From DASUGC01 sp035606665 (lineage in GTDB: Bacteria; Acidobacteriota; Vicinamibacteria; Vicinamibacterales; SCN-69-37): 64,000 nucleotides of DNA. A program made the translations under genes and the position numbers. The notes below the pieces were generated by a model that was given only the letters and a program-made list of their open reading frames with translations, did no database searches and was not told the origin of the DNA. This document shows positions 26,120-35,214 of the stretch, piece by piece. Position 1 is the first letter of the stretch, and each line of letters starts with the position of its first letter. The DNA lies in NCBI GenBank assembly GCA_035606665.1, contig DATNEY010000027.1, positions 124,001-188,000 of the forward strand, in the 5' to 3' direction.

Positions 26120-27163
26120 TCAGCGGCCGTTGGCGCGCAGCATCCGATAGTGCGATCGGAGTGCGGCGCCGAACGTATCGTGCAGGTGATAGGCCACGCC
26201 ACGCTCCGCACAGATCCGCTGCACGACCGGCGCGATGCGCGGGTAGTGCACGTGCGAGATCCGCGGAAACAGGTGGTGCTCGATCTGGAAATTCAGTCCG
26301 CCGACGAAGGCGCCCAGCACCCGGGACCGCGGAGCAAAGTTCATCGTCGTCGCAATCTGATGCACGGCCCACTCGTCGGCCGCCGCGCCCGCGTAGAACG
26401 CGGTGTCCTCGACGCAGTGCGCGAGCTGGAACACCACGCTCAGCGTGAGACCGACGACCACTGAGGTGAGCAGGTAGAACGTCAGCGCGAACGGGACCCC
26501 GTGCACGAGCGACGGCACGACGAACGTGGTGATGAAGAACGCCGCCTTGCCGGTCACGAACATCACGAGCTCGAGCCCCCGGGGGCGCGGCAGCGGCATG
26601 TCGCCGATCCGGCCCCGCAGGACATCCCGGAAGTCATCGACGAAGTGCCACTTCAGCGGGAGCAGGGCGTACAGGAACCACAGGTAGACATGCTGATAGC
26701 GATGGACCCAGTGTCTCTGCTGAAACTCCGCGAGGCGGCCGATTGGTGCGATCTCGATGTCACTGTCCACGCCGCCGATGTTCGGATAGGTGTGGTGATA
26801 GACGTTGTGCTTCCAGCGCCAGACGTACGAACTCCCGCCCAGCAGATCCAGTGAGAACGCCGCCAAGCGGTTGACGAAGCGGACGCGCGACAGCGACTCG
26901 TGGCCACCGTCGTGCTGGACGTTGAAGCCGATGGCCGCCAGCAGGAGGCCGAACGGCAGGGCGAGCACCAGCGCCACCCACCCGGACAGGGAGAGGTAGG
27001 CGGCATAGAGCGCGATCGTCGCGGCGACAATCACGGCGATCTTGGCGTAGATGGCCGGAGGGTCACGCGGCTCGTCGGCCGCAATCTCCTGGTGAACGGC
27101 CGCACGGAGCGCCGTGTAGAAGCCGCTGTGCGGCGGAAACTGCGGCGCGCGGCGGGCCGTCAC
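26120..27163 (-). CDS. Membrane fatty-acid desaturase
   Basis: A 347-residue integral-membrane di-iron enzyme that introduces a double bond in an acyl chain. All three histidine boxes are present: HDGGH near 90, HNVYHH near 120 with TYPN, and QIEHHLFP near 300. This box type is that of front-end/acyl-lipid desaturases; no cytochrome b5 domain is fused, so an external electron donor is needed. Its start codon overlaps the stop of the radical SAM gene by four bases, so the two are translated together. The substrate and position of the bond are unknown. Confidence 0.9.
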   Translation of the reverse strand: MTARRAPQFPPHSGFYTALRAAVHQEIAADEPRDPPAIYAKIAVIVAATIALYAAYLSLSGWVALVLALPFGLLLAAIGFNVQHDGGHESLSRVRFVNRLAAFSLDLLGGSSYVWRWKHNVYHHTYPNIGGVDSDIEIAPIGRLAEFQQRHWVHRYQHVYLWFLYALLPLKWHFVDDFRDVLRGRIGDMPLPRPRGLELVMFVTGKAAFFITTFVVPSLVHGVPFALTFYLLTSVVVGLTLSVVFQLAHCVEDTAFYAGAAADEWAVHQIATTMNFAPRSRVLGAFVGGLNFQIEHHLFPRISHVHYPRIAPVVQRICAERGVAYHLHDTFGAALRSHYRMLRANGR

Positions 27164-28713
27164 GCGTGCCCCACGGCGCGAACGGGTTGATAGCGCGCGT
27201 CAAGGAGATCGTCCGCCGTGTCCGCGCTCAACTCGCCCCCGATCGTCGTGATGGGCGTCGGCTGGAAGTGATGAACGTACCGGGCGTCCACCGGAAGCCG
27301 TGGCGTGTAGACGCAATCGAGCCGATCGGTCGTGCTGACATGGGTGCGGGCCTGCTTCCGGACCAGGACGTTGCGCGGATCGGCGAACGCGCTGGGCGAA
27401 TACAGGCTCGCCATCGACGCGGACGACACGAGCTTCTGCGTCGCGGTCAGGCAGTGCCGATAGCGCCACAGAAAACGGGCCTGGTGACGGACGAGCGCCT
27501 GCCGGAAGCCGTGGAAGTACTTCAGGCGTCGGATGGCGGCGCCGACCTCATCGATGCCGTCGAGCGGCTGGAGCGAGAGCGTCGAGCCCTCGAGATCGCG
27601 CGCCTTCGTGTTCGGCAGGATCCTCCGCTCGGCCAGCCGCTCATGGAAGAACGGGGTCCCGGGGAACGGAATGGCGAGGAAGATGAAGTTCGGCGGCGGA
27701 ATCTCCGGCGAGTCGCAGATGAGATCGAGCTCGCCCTCGAGATCGGCGATCCGGCGTTCGGTCGGGTCGAAGACGATGCCGTACTGGAAGAGGATGCCGG
27801 CCCTGATGCAGCGCGCGATGAGCTCCACCTGCGAGAACCGCGGCGACGCGTTCTGGGTCTTGTTGACGCGGCGCAGCCAGGCGGTGTCGAACGACTCGAC
27901 GCCGATGAAAAGTGAGATGCAGCCGGCTTCCCGGGCCAGGGTCAGGTTCTCCTCGTCCCACAGGAGGGTATTCGTGCAGATGGCGCTCCAGGGCCCCATC
28001 CGTCCGCTGGCCCGCAGCTCGCGGAGCAGCGCCATGCGCTCGACGAAGAACGCGCGGTCCGGACCGTAGAACTGGTTGTCCACGAACAGCACGGCGCGCC
28101 GCCGGCCAAGCGCGTCGAGTTGCTGGCGGAGCGCCGCCATCGACTGCTTCTGATAGCGCCCGCCCTCGCCGGTCAGCGAGCAGAAGCTGCAGCGGAAGTT
28201 GCAGTTCCGGCTCGATTCGGCGTAGCCGACCGATCCAATCCAGTCGGCGAGATCGTAGCGTGGCGTCATCCGGTCGGCGACCGCGGCGGCGCCCCACACG
28301 TCGCGAACGACACCGCACAGCTCCTCGACATCGCCGACGCAGACGTAGTCGAAGAACTGGCGCGAGTACCGGCGGAACGCGCGGATGGCCTGTCCGCCCG
28401 CGACCAGCACCACCCTCGGATTCGCGGTGCGGAAGTACGCGGCGAGTTGCTTCAGGCGATCGAACGAGGCAATCAGACCCGTCAGGACCACCATATCGGG
28501 CCACTGCACCAGGCCCGGCTCGAAGACCTCCAGGAACCCGCTCGACACCTCGTTGTAGATGCGGACCTCGCACGTGCCCGGCGCGAACGCGCCGGCGAGC
28601 AGGATTGGCGCGAGCGTGTTCGGGATCTCGCGCGTCAGCCGGACAGGCTCGCGCGTCTCGGGCAGGTAACCGTTGACGATGAGGACGCGCTTCTTCAGCG
28701 CGGACGCGGCCAT
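27160..28713 (-). CDS. Radical SAM protein with N-terminal B12-binding-like domain
   Basis: A 517-residue enzyme. Residues ~1-150 look like a cobalamin-binding Rossmann domain (DMVVLTGLIASFDRLK, VVLVAGGQAIRAF, FDYVCVGDVEEL), although the typical DxHxxG is not evident. The radical SAM cluster motif is C-x3-C-x2-C in RNCNFRCSFCS near 190, followed by FVDNQFYG and LFIGVES. The C-terminal part is specific and unassigned. Chemistry is unknown. Coupling to the desaturase (4-base overlap, this gene first) points to a lipid-related reaction, which is an inference. Confidence 0.85.
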   Translation of the reverse strand: MAASALKKRVLIVNGYLPETREPVRLTREIPNTLAPILLAGAFAPGTCEVRIYNEVSSGFLEVFEPGLVQWPDMVVLTGLIASFDRLKQLAAYFRTANPRVVLVAGGQAIRAFRRYSRQFFDYVCVGDVEELCGVVRDVWGAAAVADRMTPRYDLADWIGSVGYAESSRNCNFRCSFCSLTGEGGRYQKQSMAALRQQLDALGRRRAVLFVDNQFYGPDRAFFVERMALLRELRASGRMGPWSAICTNTLLWDEENLTLAREAGCISLFIGVESFDTAWLRRVNKTQNASPRFSQVELIARCIRAGILFQYGIVFDPTERRIADLEGELDLICDSPEIPPPNFIFLAIPFPGTPFFHERLAERRILPNTKARDLEGSTLSLQPLDGIDEVGAAIRRLKYFHGFRQALVRHQARFLWRYRHCLTATQKLVSSASMASLYSPSAFADPRNVLVRKQARTHVSTTDRLDCVYTPRLPVDARYVHHFQPTPITTIGGELSADTADDLLDARYQPVRAVGHA

Positions 28714-28958
28714 CGCAGACTTCCAGGCCCGCGCAGCGCACTATTCCGGGCTACGCCGCATGTGTGAGAGACGAGACCAGGCTGCTGGCCGTCACGGAGT
28801 TCTCTTGGCGTGGCGGCTGGTTTCTCCGCTCTCAGCTTCGAGTCGTTGAACGCGGTAGTGGTTCGTCGCGGCATGACCCAGGCACACTCTAGGCACAAAA
28901 CCCAGGGATGGCAAGAACGATGACGCCAAGCACTGAAGCGCCATATATCGAGTTCTTA

Positions 28959-28982
28959 GGCCTAGCTACGGCGACCTAGGCC
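28959..28982. terminator. Short hairpin after the aminotransferase gene
   Basis: GGCCTAG and CTAGGCC form a 7-bp stem with a loop of about 10 bases at the 3' end of the minus-strand aminotransferase gene. There is no clear U-run, so terminator function is a weak call. Confidence 0.25.
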
Positions 28983-30162
28983 GTTCAGGCGCGCGGCCCA
29001 CCACTTCACTTCGAACTTCCAACTTCGAACTTCGAACTTCCGCAAAGCACTTCCCCGCTTCTTCAAGTCCTTTGCGGAAGATGTCCGGCCGCTGACCCAC
29101 ACCGAGCCGCAGATGACGCTCGTATCCGAACGCGGATCCGGGCGCGAGCATGACGCTGTAGTCAATCGCGAGCTTGTCCGCGAGCGGAAGCGAATCCATC
29201 GGCAGGTCGTACTTGAGCAGCGCGAGCAAGCCACCTCGGGGAGGCGTCCAGGAGAGAAACGATTGCCGATCTCCTATCCACTTCCCCGCCTCGGCGATGT
29301 TGGCTGTGATGATCTCCGTGTTGCGCGCGACGATACGCTCGCGGTGGCGCATGCCGAGCTGCGCCAACGCGTCGTTGAGCTTGCCGGGACTGAGTGAAAT
29401 GTAGTCGCGCAGGCTCCAGCACGCCTGAATCAGATCCGGCGGTCCCATGATCCACCCGATGCGGAGACCGGGCAGGCCGAACGGTTTCGACAAGGTACCA
29501 ACACTGATGCCGCGCGGCCCAAGATCGAAGGACGGCTCCGCGAATGGCTCGCCGTCCGGCACCGCCAGCCAACGGTAGGCCTCGTCGCCAATCACCGTCG
29601 CGCCAACGGAGTCCGCAAGGTCGTAGACGCGCCGGGCATCCGCGGGTGAGAGCATCGCTCCCGTTGGATTGTGCGGCGTATTGACGATGATGACTTTGGT
29701 TCTGGGCGTGACGAGACGCTCGAGCGCGTCCACGTCGTAGCGATAGGCGGTCTCAGGACCGACATGCCACAGCGAGACATCGCAACCAATCGCCTTGGGG
29801 ACGCTGTACAGCTGCTGGTACGCCGGATACGGCGCAATCATGTGATCGCCCGCGTCGAGCAACACATTGAACAGTAGGTAATTCGCTTCGATCGCCCCGG
29901 TCGTCACGAGGACATGGTCCGGATCGCCGCGCCGGTACGTCGCCGCCAGCATGCCCCGCAGTTCGGCCGTGCCGCGGGCCTCGCTGTACCCCAGTGGAAG
30001 CCGCAGCAGCTGCTTCAGTGTTTCGTCGCGCCGATCGGGCGGTTCGAACGCCAGCAGGTCGTCAGTGGATAGAGGAAGGATGCCGCTCTCGGCGATGTCG
30101 TAGCGGACGTTCGTCTCGTGACGAGTCATCCACCGCTCAAGAAGGAACGTTTCGATCTTCAT
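28966..30162 (-). CDS. Class I/II pyridoxal-phosphate aminotransferase
   Basis: A 398-residue fold-type I PLP enzyme. NPTGAML in the cofactor-contact loop, GDEAYRWL, the Schiff-base lysine in GTLSKPFGLPGLRIGW and the C-terminal LRLGVGQ are all present. The substrate is unknown. The start ATG 30162 is chosen because the upstream part of the open frame has no homology. The last ~25 residues (EVRSSKLEVRSEVV) are encoded by a simple repeat (GAACTTC units at 29005-29040) and are probably not part of the ancestral protein. Confidence 0.88.
   Translation of the reverse strand: MKIETFLLERWMTRHETNVRYDIAESGILPLSTDDLLAFEPPDRRDETLKQLLRLPLGYSEARGTAELRGMLAATYRRGDPDHVLVTTGAIEANYLLFNVLLDAGDHMIAPYPAYQQLYSVPKAIGCDVSLWHVGPETAYRYDVDALERLVTPRTKVIIVNTPHNPTGAMLSPADARRVYDLADSVGATVIGDEAYRWLAVPDGEPFAEPSFDLGPRGISVGTLSKPFGLPGLRIGWIMGPPDLIQACWSLRDYISLSPGKLNDALAQLGMRHRERIVARNTEIITANIAEAGKWIGDRQSFLSWTPPRGGLLALLKYDLPMDSLPLADKLAIDYSVMLAPGSAFGYERHLRLGVGQRPDIFRKGLEEAGKCFAEVRSSKLEVRSEVVGRAPERPRSP
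29005..29040. repeat. GAACTTC tandem tract in aminotransferase 3' end
   Basis: Four to five near-copies of CTTCGAACTTC/CTTCCAACTTC occur in a row. They are read as the SSKLEVRS-type tail of the aminotransferase. Confidence 0.6.
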
Positions 30163-30194
30163 TCGCAATGAAGTGTAACGGCAGGTGGCGGCCG

Positions 30195-30300
30195 GGTGCG
30201 AACGAGCGGGCAGCGAGTGAGGCGCCGGAGCGGCGCGGGGCAAATGGGGTCCCCGCAAGCGACGGCGCAAGGGGGTCCGGCGGGACGAAGTCCCCCGGAC
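30195..30300. repeat. GC-rich dispersed repeat, intergenic copy
   Basis: This ~105-bp gap between the FKBP 3' end and the aminotransferase 5' end aligns in reverse with 10768-10868. Its end forms a hairpin: GTCCGGCGGGAC and GTCCCCCGGAC around GAA. As it follows the FKBP stop on the minus-strand side reversed, a role in ending transcription is possible. Confidence 0.6.
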
Positions 30301-30752
30301 TAATTGAAGACGGCGAGCAGCTCGATGTCGAAGACGAGGGACGCGTTCGGTGGAATCGCGCCGCCGGCGCCGTTGCGGCCGTAGGCGAGCGACGCCGGAA
30401 TGATCAGCCGCCGGATGCCCCCGACCTTCATGCCGACAATGCCCTGATCCCAGCCGGCGATGACCTGCGAAGCGCCCAGAAAGAAAACGAAGGGACGGCC
30501 GGTCTGGCTCGCGTCGAACTGCTCGCCCTTCTTGTCCGCCTTGGACCCGTCGTAGAGCCACCCGGTGTAATTGACGCTGATGGTGGAGCCCGTCGAGGCC
30601 GCCGCACCGGTCCCGACGCGAACGTCGATCTTGGTGAATTCCACCGGAACGGATGGCTGGGAAGGGCTGGTGCAGGCGGCGCCCAGCAGGGCCGACGCAA
30701 CCGCGAAGGCAGTGAGAACCGCCTTCGCGGCGCGGGGAAATCGTTGAAGCAT
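30300..30752 (-). CDS. FKBP-type peptidyl-prolyl isomerase, lipoprotein
   Basis: A 150-residue exported folding catalyst that speeds cis-trans isomerisation at proline. The N-terminus ends in a lipobox (LLGAAC, cysteine near 27), so it is probably anchored in the periplasm. The FKBP domain has VNYTGWLYDGSKAD, FFLGASQVIAGWDQGI, and PASLAYG, with the usual active-site residues. ATG 30752 is used as the signal peptide begins there. The pilin gene ends 4 bases upstream, so the two are probably co-transcribed. Confidence 0.9.
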   Translation of the reverse strand: MLQRFPRAAKAVLTAFAVASALLGAACTSPSQPSVPVEFTKIDVRVGTGAAASTGSTISVNYTGWLYDGSKADKKGEQFDASQTGRPFVFFLGASQVIAGWDQGIVGMKVGGIRRLIIPASLAYGRNGAGGAIPPNASLVFDIELLAVFN

Positions 30753-30756
30753 GCGG

Positions 30757-31278
30757 TTACTGAATCGGGGCGGCCGGCGCGCCGAAGGGCTGCGTCGGAG
30801 CGGTCGCCGCCGCCAGGTACCAGATTGAGCTCGAAGCATCCGTCGCGAATGACCGTGTGCCCGTCGTCCCAAACGTCATCGGCACGGCGGTGGCGTAGAA
30901 GGACGTGATGCTGGCCGTGCCGTTGCAGTCCGTCGGTCCAGGGTTCGATCCGTTGCCGGCGACCATCGCGAAGTCATAGCCGGTCTTCTTCGGCGTGGCG
31001 CTCAAGCCCAGATCCGGAGAGATGAAGCCCTGGCCAACACCCCCGGGAGGCGCGTAGAGCTGCGGCAGACTCGATGCGTAGCCGCCGTTGCCGCAGGCCG
31101 TCGAATAGGAAACCTGCGACGTGGCGATGGCCTTGAGCGAGCCTATTGCCGACGTCTCGTTGCCCGTCATCCTCGAACGCAACAGGCCCGGCACGGCAAT
31201 GGCGGCGATGATGCTGATAATCGCCACAACAATAAGGAGTTCGATGAGTGTGAATCCGCGATCTGAGGTTCTGATCAT
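30757..31278 (-). CDS. Type IV pilin-like protein
   Basis: A 173-residue prepilin. The leader RTSDRG is followed by FTLIELLIVVAIISIIAAI, with cleavage after the Gly and Glu5 in place. The rest is rich in Gly, Ser, Thr and has two cysteines (TACGNG and PTDCNG) that may form the C-terminal disulfide loop. The frame is open further upstream, but GGGGAC lies just before ATG 31278. It could be a major pilin, minor pilin or secretion pseudopilin; no assembly genes are in the window. Confidence 0.88.
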   Translation of the reverse strand: MIRTSDRGFTLIELLIVVAIISIIAAIAVPGLLRSRMTGNETSAIGSLKAIATSQVSYSTACGNGGYASSLPQLYAPPGGVGQGFISPDLGLSATPKKTGYDFAMVAGNGSNPGPTDCNGTASITSFYATAVPMTFGTTGTRSFATDASSSIWYLAAATAPTQPFGAPAAPIQ

Positions 31279-31379
31279 AGGTGACGTCCCCTTCAAGACT
31301 ACCTCAGCTTTGGACTGCCGGACGGGCGAATTGGTTGCGCCGCGGGACCCGATTGGCGTCAACGGCCGTATTGGAGAGT

Positions 31380-31571
31380 ATGACTAAGTTCTTCCTCTGG
31401 GTGCTCTTACTGGTCATCTGCTGGCCGGTGGCCCTGTTAGCGCTGGTCCTGTATCCCATCGTCTGGGTGATCCTCCTGCCCTTCCGCCTTATTGGCATTG
31501 CCGTTGAGGGGGTCTTCGCCTTTCTCAGGGCCGTTCTTTTCCTGCCCTCAAGGGTCCTCGGCGGCAGGTAG
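31380..31571 (+). CDS. Small two-helix membrane protein
   Basis: A 63-residue hydrophobic protein (FFLWVLLLVICWPVALLAL, then IVWVILLPFRLIGIAVEG) ending in a basic FLPSRVLGGR tail. GGAGAG sits close before the ATG. It is read divergently from the pilin gene and its last 24 bases overlap the end of the acyltransferase gene on the other strand. I do not recognise a function. Confidence 0.6.
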   Translation: MTKFFLWVLLLVICWPVALLALVLYPIVWVILLPFRLIGIAVEGVFAFLRAVLFLPSRVLGGR

Positions 31572-32990
31572 AGCGGGCGTCGTGCCGGGCTCCGGCATCC
31601 TGAGCACGTCCCGGCGAAAGTCGGTCCGGAAGGCGTCGATCTCACGGATGAGCCGCGCGCGCGTGCGCACGAGATTCCGGCGCGTGAGCGGCAGGCGCAT
31701 CAGGATCCCCATCGCTCTGACGCGGCCGGCGTAACGCCGCAGGAACCTGGCATAGTGGTGCGCGAAGACTCCAGTGACCGGCAGCGACGACAGATAGAGC
31801 CCAGCAAGCAGCCCGCCCGCGAAGTACCACATCAGTCCCGCCGCGAGCGCGTACAGCACGCCGAATCCAATGAAGCCGGCGATGATCGACGCGTGCGCCA
31901 CCTGTGCGCGCTTGTTCTCAGGCGGTGAGAACCTGTCCACGGCCCATTCGATCAGCCACACCGGTGCGATGCGGTGTACCCAGCCATAAAGCGCGAAAGG
32001 CGACCCGGCCACGAGTCCGATCGTCGCGATGAGACCCGGTGTGCGGACAGCACCACCCTCCCCGGCAAGTTCCTCGACGCTGTCGTCGGACAGTCCCACC
32101 AGCCCGAGTCGTTTCTCGTAGCGGATGAGATCGTTCACGAACGTTGCGAGTCTGTCCGGTGCCTCCGACTCGAAGTGCACCAGCGCCTGTGCGATCGCCT
32201 GGCTCAGGACGAGCTCCTCCGCGCGCGGGGGCACGGGCTCTCTGACGAGCCGGTTGCCTGCGCGTAGACGGTCCAGATAAAGACGCTTCACGGACGCCAC
32301 GATCCGCTGATGATCGAGGGTCGGGAGGCTGACGATGAGCTCACGAATCCGCTGCTCAATTTCGGCGGACAGGCTCCGGACGGCTGCGTGACGGTCGCGG
32401 CCGTACTCTGCGAGGCTCTCGCCGACGCCGAACGGCTCGCCGAAGTTGACGAGCACGTCGGCGCGGTAGCGGCCCTTCGCGGCATACGAGATCCCGACGG
32501 GCTGGATCCGCAGGCCGAGGGCGCCACGGTGGCGATCCTCGATCTCCAGCGCCATTCGAGCCGCACCGGTCTTCACCGGCCGGAGTTGCTCGTCGTTGTA
32601 GCTCACGCCTTCGGGAAAGATCCCAATCGCCCCGCCGGTCTCGAGCACTCCGAAGCAGTGCTCGAACGTGTCCGCCACGGTCTTCATCGCCGCGGGGTCG
32701 TCCTGCCGGCGGTTGATGGGGACAATACCGCAGCGCCTCAGAATCGCGGCGACGAGCCTCACTTTGAACAGCTTCACGGTCGCGACAAAGTGGACCGCGC
32801 GTGGCACGACCGAACCGATCAGGAACGCGTCGGTCACCGAGCCGGGATGATTCGACACAACCAGGAGCGCTCCGGTCCGGGGCACGCGCTCGTCATGAAA
32901 CGACTCGATTCGCCGGAAGTAGACCGTGAGCCCCGCGCGCACAAACCCGCCGACGAGTGCGCGCACCCACCCGGGCTGGACGCCCGCCAT
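31548..32990 (-). CDS. PlsC-type acyltransferase
   Basis: A 480-residue membrane acyltransferase, likely acting on glycerol-phosphate or lysophosphatidate. The catalytic block is SNHPGSVTDAFL near 47-58, spaced as in the Gat/SCT1-like branch (NHPxSxxD). The third block is FPEGVSY near 125. A C-terminal region of ~200 residues has at least two membrane segments (LYALAAGLMWYFAGGLL). The acyl acceptor is unproven. It starts directly after the stop of the zinc-ribbon protein gene. Confidence 0.82.
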   Translation of the reverse strand: MAGVQPGWVRALVGGFVRAGLTVYFRRIESFHDERVPRTGALLVVSNHPGSVTDAFLIGSVVPRAVHFVATVKLFKVRLVAAILRRCGIVPINRRQDDPAAMKTVADTFEHCFGVLETGGAIGIFPEGVSYNDEQLRPVKTGAARMALEIEDRHRGALGLRIQPVGISYAAKGRYRADVLVNFGEPFGVGESLAEYGRDRHAAVRSLSAEIEQRIRELIVSLPTLDHQRIVASVKRLYLDRLRAGNRLVREPVPPRAEELVLSQAIAQALVHFESEAPDRLATFVNDLIRYEKRLGLVGLSDDSVEELAGEGGAVRTPGLIATIGLVAGSPFALYGWVHRIAPVWLIEWAVDRFSPPENKRAQVAHASIIAGFIGFGVLYALAAGLMWYFAGGLLAGLYLSSLPVTGVFAHHYARFLRRYAGRVRAMGILMRLPLTRRNLVRTRARLIREIDAFRTDFRRDVLRMPEPGTTPALPAAEDP

Positions 32991-33662
32991 CTAGTCGCCT
33001 CCGGCGCCCTTGAATTGATCGTCTTCGTCCGCGAAAAGAACGTTGAACGTCGTGAGAGTGCCGTAGCAGCCGCTGATGTACGACTGCAGTCTGACCTTCG
33101 CGTCGTCTGGAAGATCCGACGCGTTGACCTGCTGTTCGAGGGTACGAAGGCGATTCCGAAGCATCACGATCTTGTGGAAGAACGTTTCGATCGGAACCGA
33201 CTTCTCCTGCAGATTCGGTGAGCCCGGCTTCAGGACCAGCGTCCCGCCCCGCCACTTCTCAGCCGGGACGACGGAGGTCACGCCGGCCTCTTCGCGAATG
33301 ATGCGGCGCAGCAACGACTCGAGATCGGTGGACGAATTCTCGGGCAGCATGACGGGTGCGCTGGTCCTTTCTCGATCGCTCACGAGGGGAAACGCGTCTC
33401 CCGCGTCCCTGCGTGGCGCTGAGGGACGCGGTGCTGATACTGGTGCGGTGCGCGCCGGCGACCCAGCCGGCGCCGGTGAACCATCGGTGTCGGTCCTGGG
33501 ACCTCCGCGATAGTTGTGTTCGCTGCGGCAGTAGCCACAGGTCACACGCAGCGGCCGGCCCGCCGCGTCCGCGGCGATCACCGTGTGCATGCGATCCACC
33601 TTGCAGGCGCGGCAATAGTCCTCGATTGCCGAGCCCGCCCGGGCAGTCCTGATCACTGACAC
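32991..33662 (-). CDS. Uncharacterised protein with N-terminal zinc ribbon
   Basis: A 223-residue protein. YCRACKVDRMH and TCGYCRSEHNY give two C-x2-C pairs near 15 and 40, as in a zinc ribbon. A Pro/Ala/Arg-rich linker (~50-90) follows, then a helical C-terminal half (LESLLRRIIREEAG, FFHKIVMLRNRLRTLEQQV) that may be coiled-coil. GTG 33662 is used as the start just before the ribbon. The stop abuts the acyltransferase start. Function is unknown. Confidence 0.65.
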   Translation of the reverse strand: MSVIRTARAGSAIEDYCRACKVDRMHTVIAADAAGRPLRVTCGYCRSEHNYRGGPRTDTDGSPAPAGSPARTAPVSAPRPSAPRRDAGDAFPLVSDRERTSAPVMLPENSSTDLESLLRRIIREEAGVTSVVPAEKWRGGTLVLKPGSPNLQEKSVPIETFFHKIVMLRNRLRTLEQQVNASDLPDDAKVRLQSYISGCYGTLTTFNVLFADEDDQFKGAGGD

Positions 33663-33708
33663 GAGTGGAAGTATTTCACGATGCGCCGACGCCGTCTGGA
33701 GCCGAAGA

Positions 33709-33906
33709 TCAGTCCGCCGCTGCCGGCGGGTGCCGGCGCGCCCCACCCATTCCCAGCCAGACCAGGCCGATTGAGACGGGACCGATGAGCAGTTCAGCGT
33801 CCGACATGGTTGACCCCGTCGCCACGAGCTTGATCAGGAGGAAGCCCCCCGCGGTAATGAGCAGCGTCTGGCAAAGAAGAATGGGCAACTGATGCCGGCG
33901 TCTCAT
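33709..33906 (-). CDS. Possible small membrane protein
   Basis: A 65-residue frame with two hydrophobic segments (PILLCQTLLITAGGFLLIKLVA and LLIGPVSIGLVWLGMGG). It lies between the zinc-ribbon gene and the acyltransferase-3 gene on the same strand. No clear ribosome-binding site is seen, so it may not be translated. Confidence 0.4.
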   Translation of the reverse strand: MRRRHQLPILLCQTLLITAGGFLLIKLVATGSTMSDAELLIGPVSIGLVWLGMGGARRHPPAAAD

Positions 33907-34063
33907 GGGAATCTGCGCGGCACTCAAGCAACACTTGTGCCTATGCTGTGAGTACTCCTGTCGAGTAACGGCCCGGCAGCAGGCGAACACGAGCGGACGC
34001 ACCCAGTGAAACTCTGCTTCGTCGCCAGGTAATTCCGGGACAAGGATAACGGCCGTCGACAAA

Positions 34064-35164
34064 TCACGGCGCCGACGGTTCCGGCCGAGACTGAACGCGC
34101 GTGAATCGCTGTTTGAGGCGCAAGAATGGGAACTCGAGCCACCGATAACTCAGCGCGGCGATAGCCATCGTCATTGCCAGGGCGACGAAAGGCCTGAGCC
34201 AGCCATATGGGAAGCCCCTGCCCACCGCGATGCGGCTGAGATCCAACGCAAGGCGATGGAAGACGTAAAGTCCGTAAGAAATGCGGCCCAGATACTGAAG
34301 CGCCGGCAGCCGCAGCATGGGTAATGCCGCACCGCCGCCAAGCGTTGCCAGGATCAGGCCGAGACTCGTCAACGCGACCAGCGGGTAGGTGACGAGCGAC
34401 GTCCACCCATCGAGACCGAAGACAAGGGCAACGACAATCAGCGCGACGGGTGCGAGCCCGAGAAGTCCCAGCCGAGTGGATCGTGAGAGCTGCGGAGACT
34501 CACCGCGCAGCGTCAGTGCGATGAGGGCGCCAATGGCGATGGGATCGAGACGTGCCAGGGTGTCAGTCCAGACAGCCGGATGGCGGACATTGAGGGCCGC
34601 CAGCGCCAGTCGCGTCAACGTTGCCGTCACGAGTAGCCCGACCGCCACAGTCTTCAAACGCCTTTCGTCGAGACGGGACACGACCAGGGGCCAGACCAGA
34701 TAGAACTGCTCTTCAATGGAGACGCTCCAGAGCGGCGTCACCCAGGACGAGGGATACCCCCAGGCCGCGACGGACCAGTTGCCCGCCAGGAGCGCGAACG
34801 CGCCCGCATACTTCGCCGGCAGTCCCGGCGATGGAATGAACACCGCGACGACCAGCGCCCCATAGTAGAGCGGCCAGATCCGCAGGATGCGCCGCAGGTA
34901 GAACGCGCGCACGTCAATCTGCCGGAGTTTCTCTTTCTCGCGCAGCAGGAGTTCGGTAATCAAGTATGCGGAGAGGCAAAAGAACAGGTCGACACCGAAC
35001 GCCCCGGCTCTGACGGCGGCAAGCCCCCACGGCGCCAGCCATCCTAGCGACGCGAAGGCAGAGAGTCGGTCCGGAATCGCGTGATGGACGAAGACCAAAA
35101 GAAATGCAAAGAACCGGAGCGAGTCGAGCTCCGGGTGATGAAAAGCTGCCACGCGCCGTGACAC
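34064..35164 (-). CDS. Acyltransferase family 3 (OafA/YrhL-like)
   Basis: A 366-residue membrane protein with about ten helices that probably O-acetylates a surface sugar. The conserved start is HPELDSLRFFAFLLVFVHH, with the catalytic His; GVDLFFCLSAYLITELLLRE follows, then FYLRRILRIWPLYY and VTPLWSVSIEEQFYLVWP. All are family hallmarks. The polysaccharide acceptor is unknown; the exopolysaccharide cluster at the window start is a candidate but distant. Confidence 0.9.
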   Translation of the reverse strand: MSRRVAAFHHPELDSLRFFAFLLVFVHHAIPDRLSAFASLGWLAPWGLAAVRAGAFGVDLFFCLSAYLITELLLREKEKLRQIDVRAFYLRRILRIWPLYYGALVVAVFIPSPGLPAKYAGAFALLAGNWSVAAWGYPSSWVTPLWSVSIEEQFYLVWPLVVSRLDERRLKTVAVGLLVTATLTRLALAALNVRHPAVWTDTLARLDPIAIGALIALTLRGESPQLSRSTRLGLLGLAPVALIVVALVFGLDGWTSLVTYPLVALTSLGLILATLGGGAALPMLRLPALQYLGRISYGLYVFHRLALDLSRIAVGRGFPYGWLRPFVALAMTMAIAALSYRWLEFPFLRLKQRFTRVQSRPEPSAP

Positions 35165-35214
35165 GGTGCCGAACAGCCTAGTCGGATGTCAGCAGGGTGT
35201 CCATGTCGGGCCCC

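Noticed and set aside
26018..26120. Hydrophobic peptide after tRNA-Lys (ALAVLGLLAVLAVE)
   Set aside because: It lacks a start signal and overlaps the end of the desaturase gene; repeated GGCC strings explain it.
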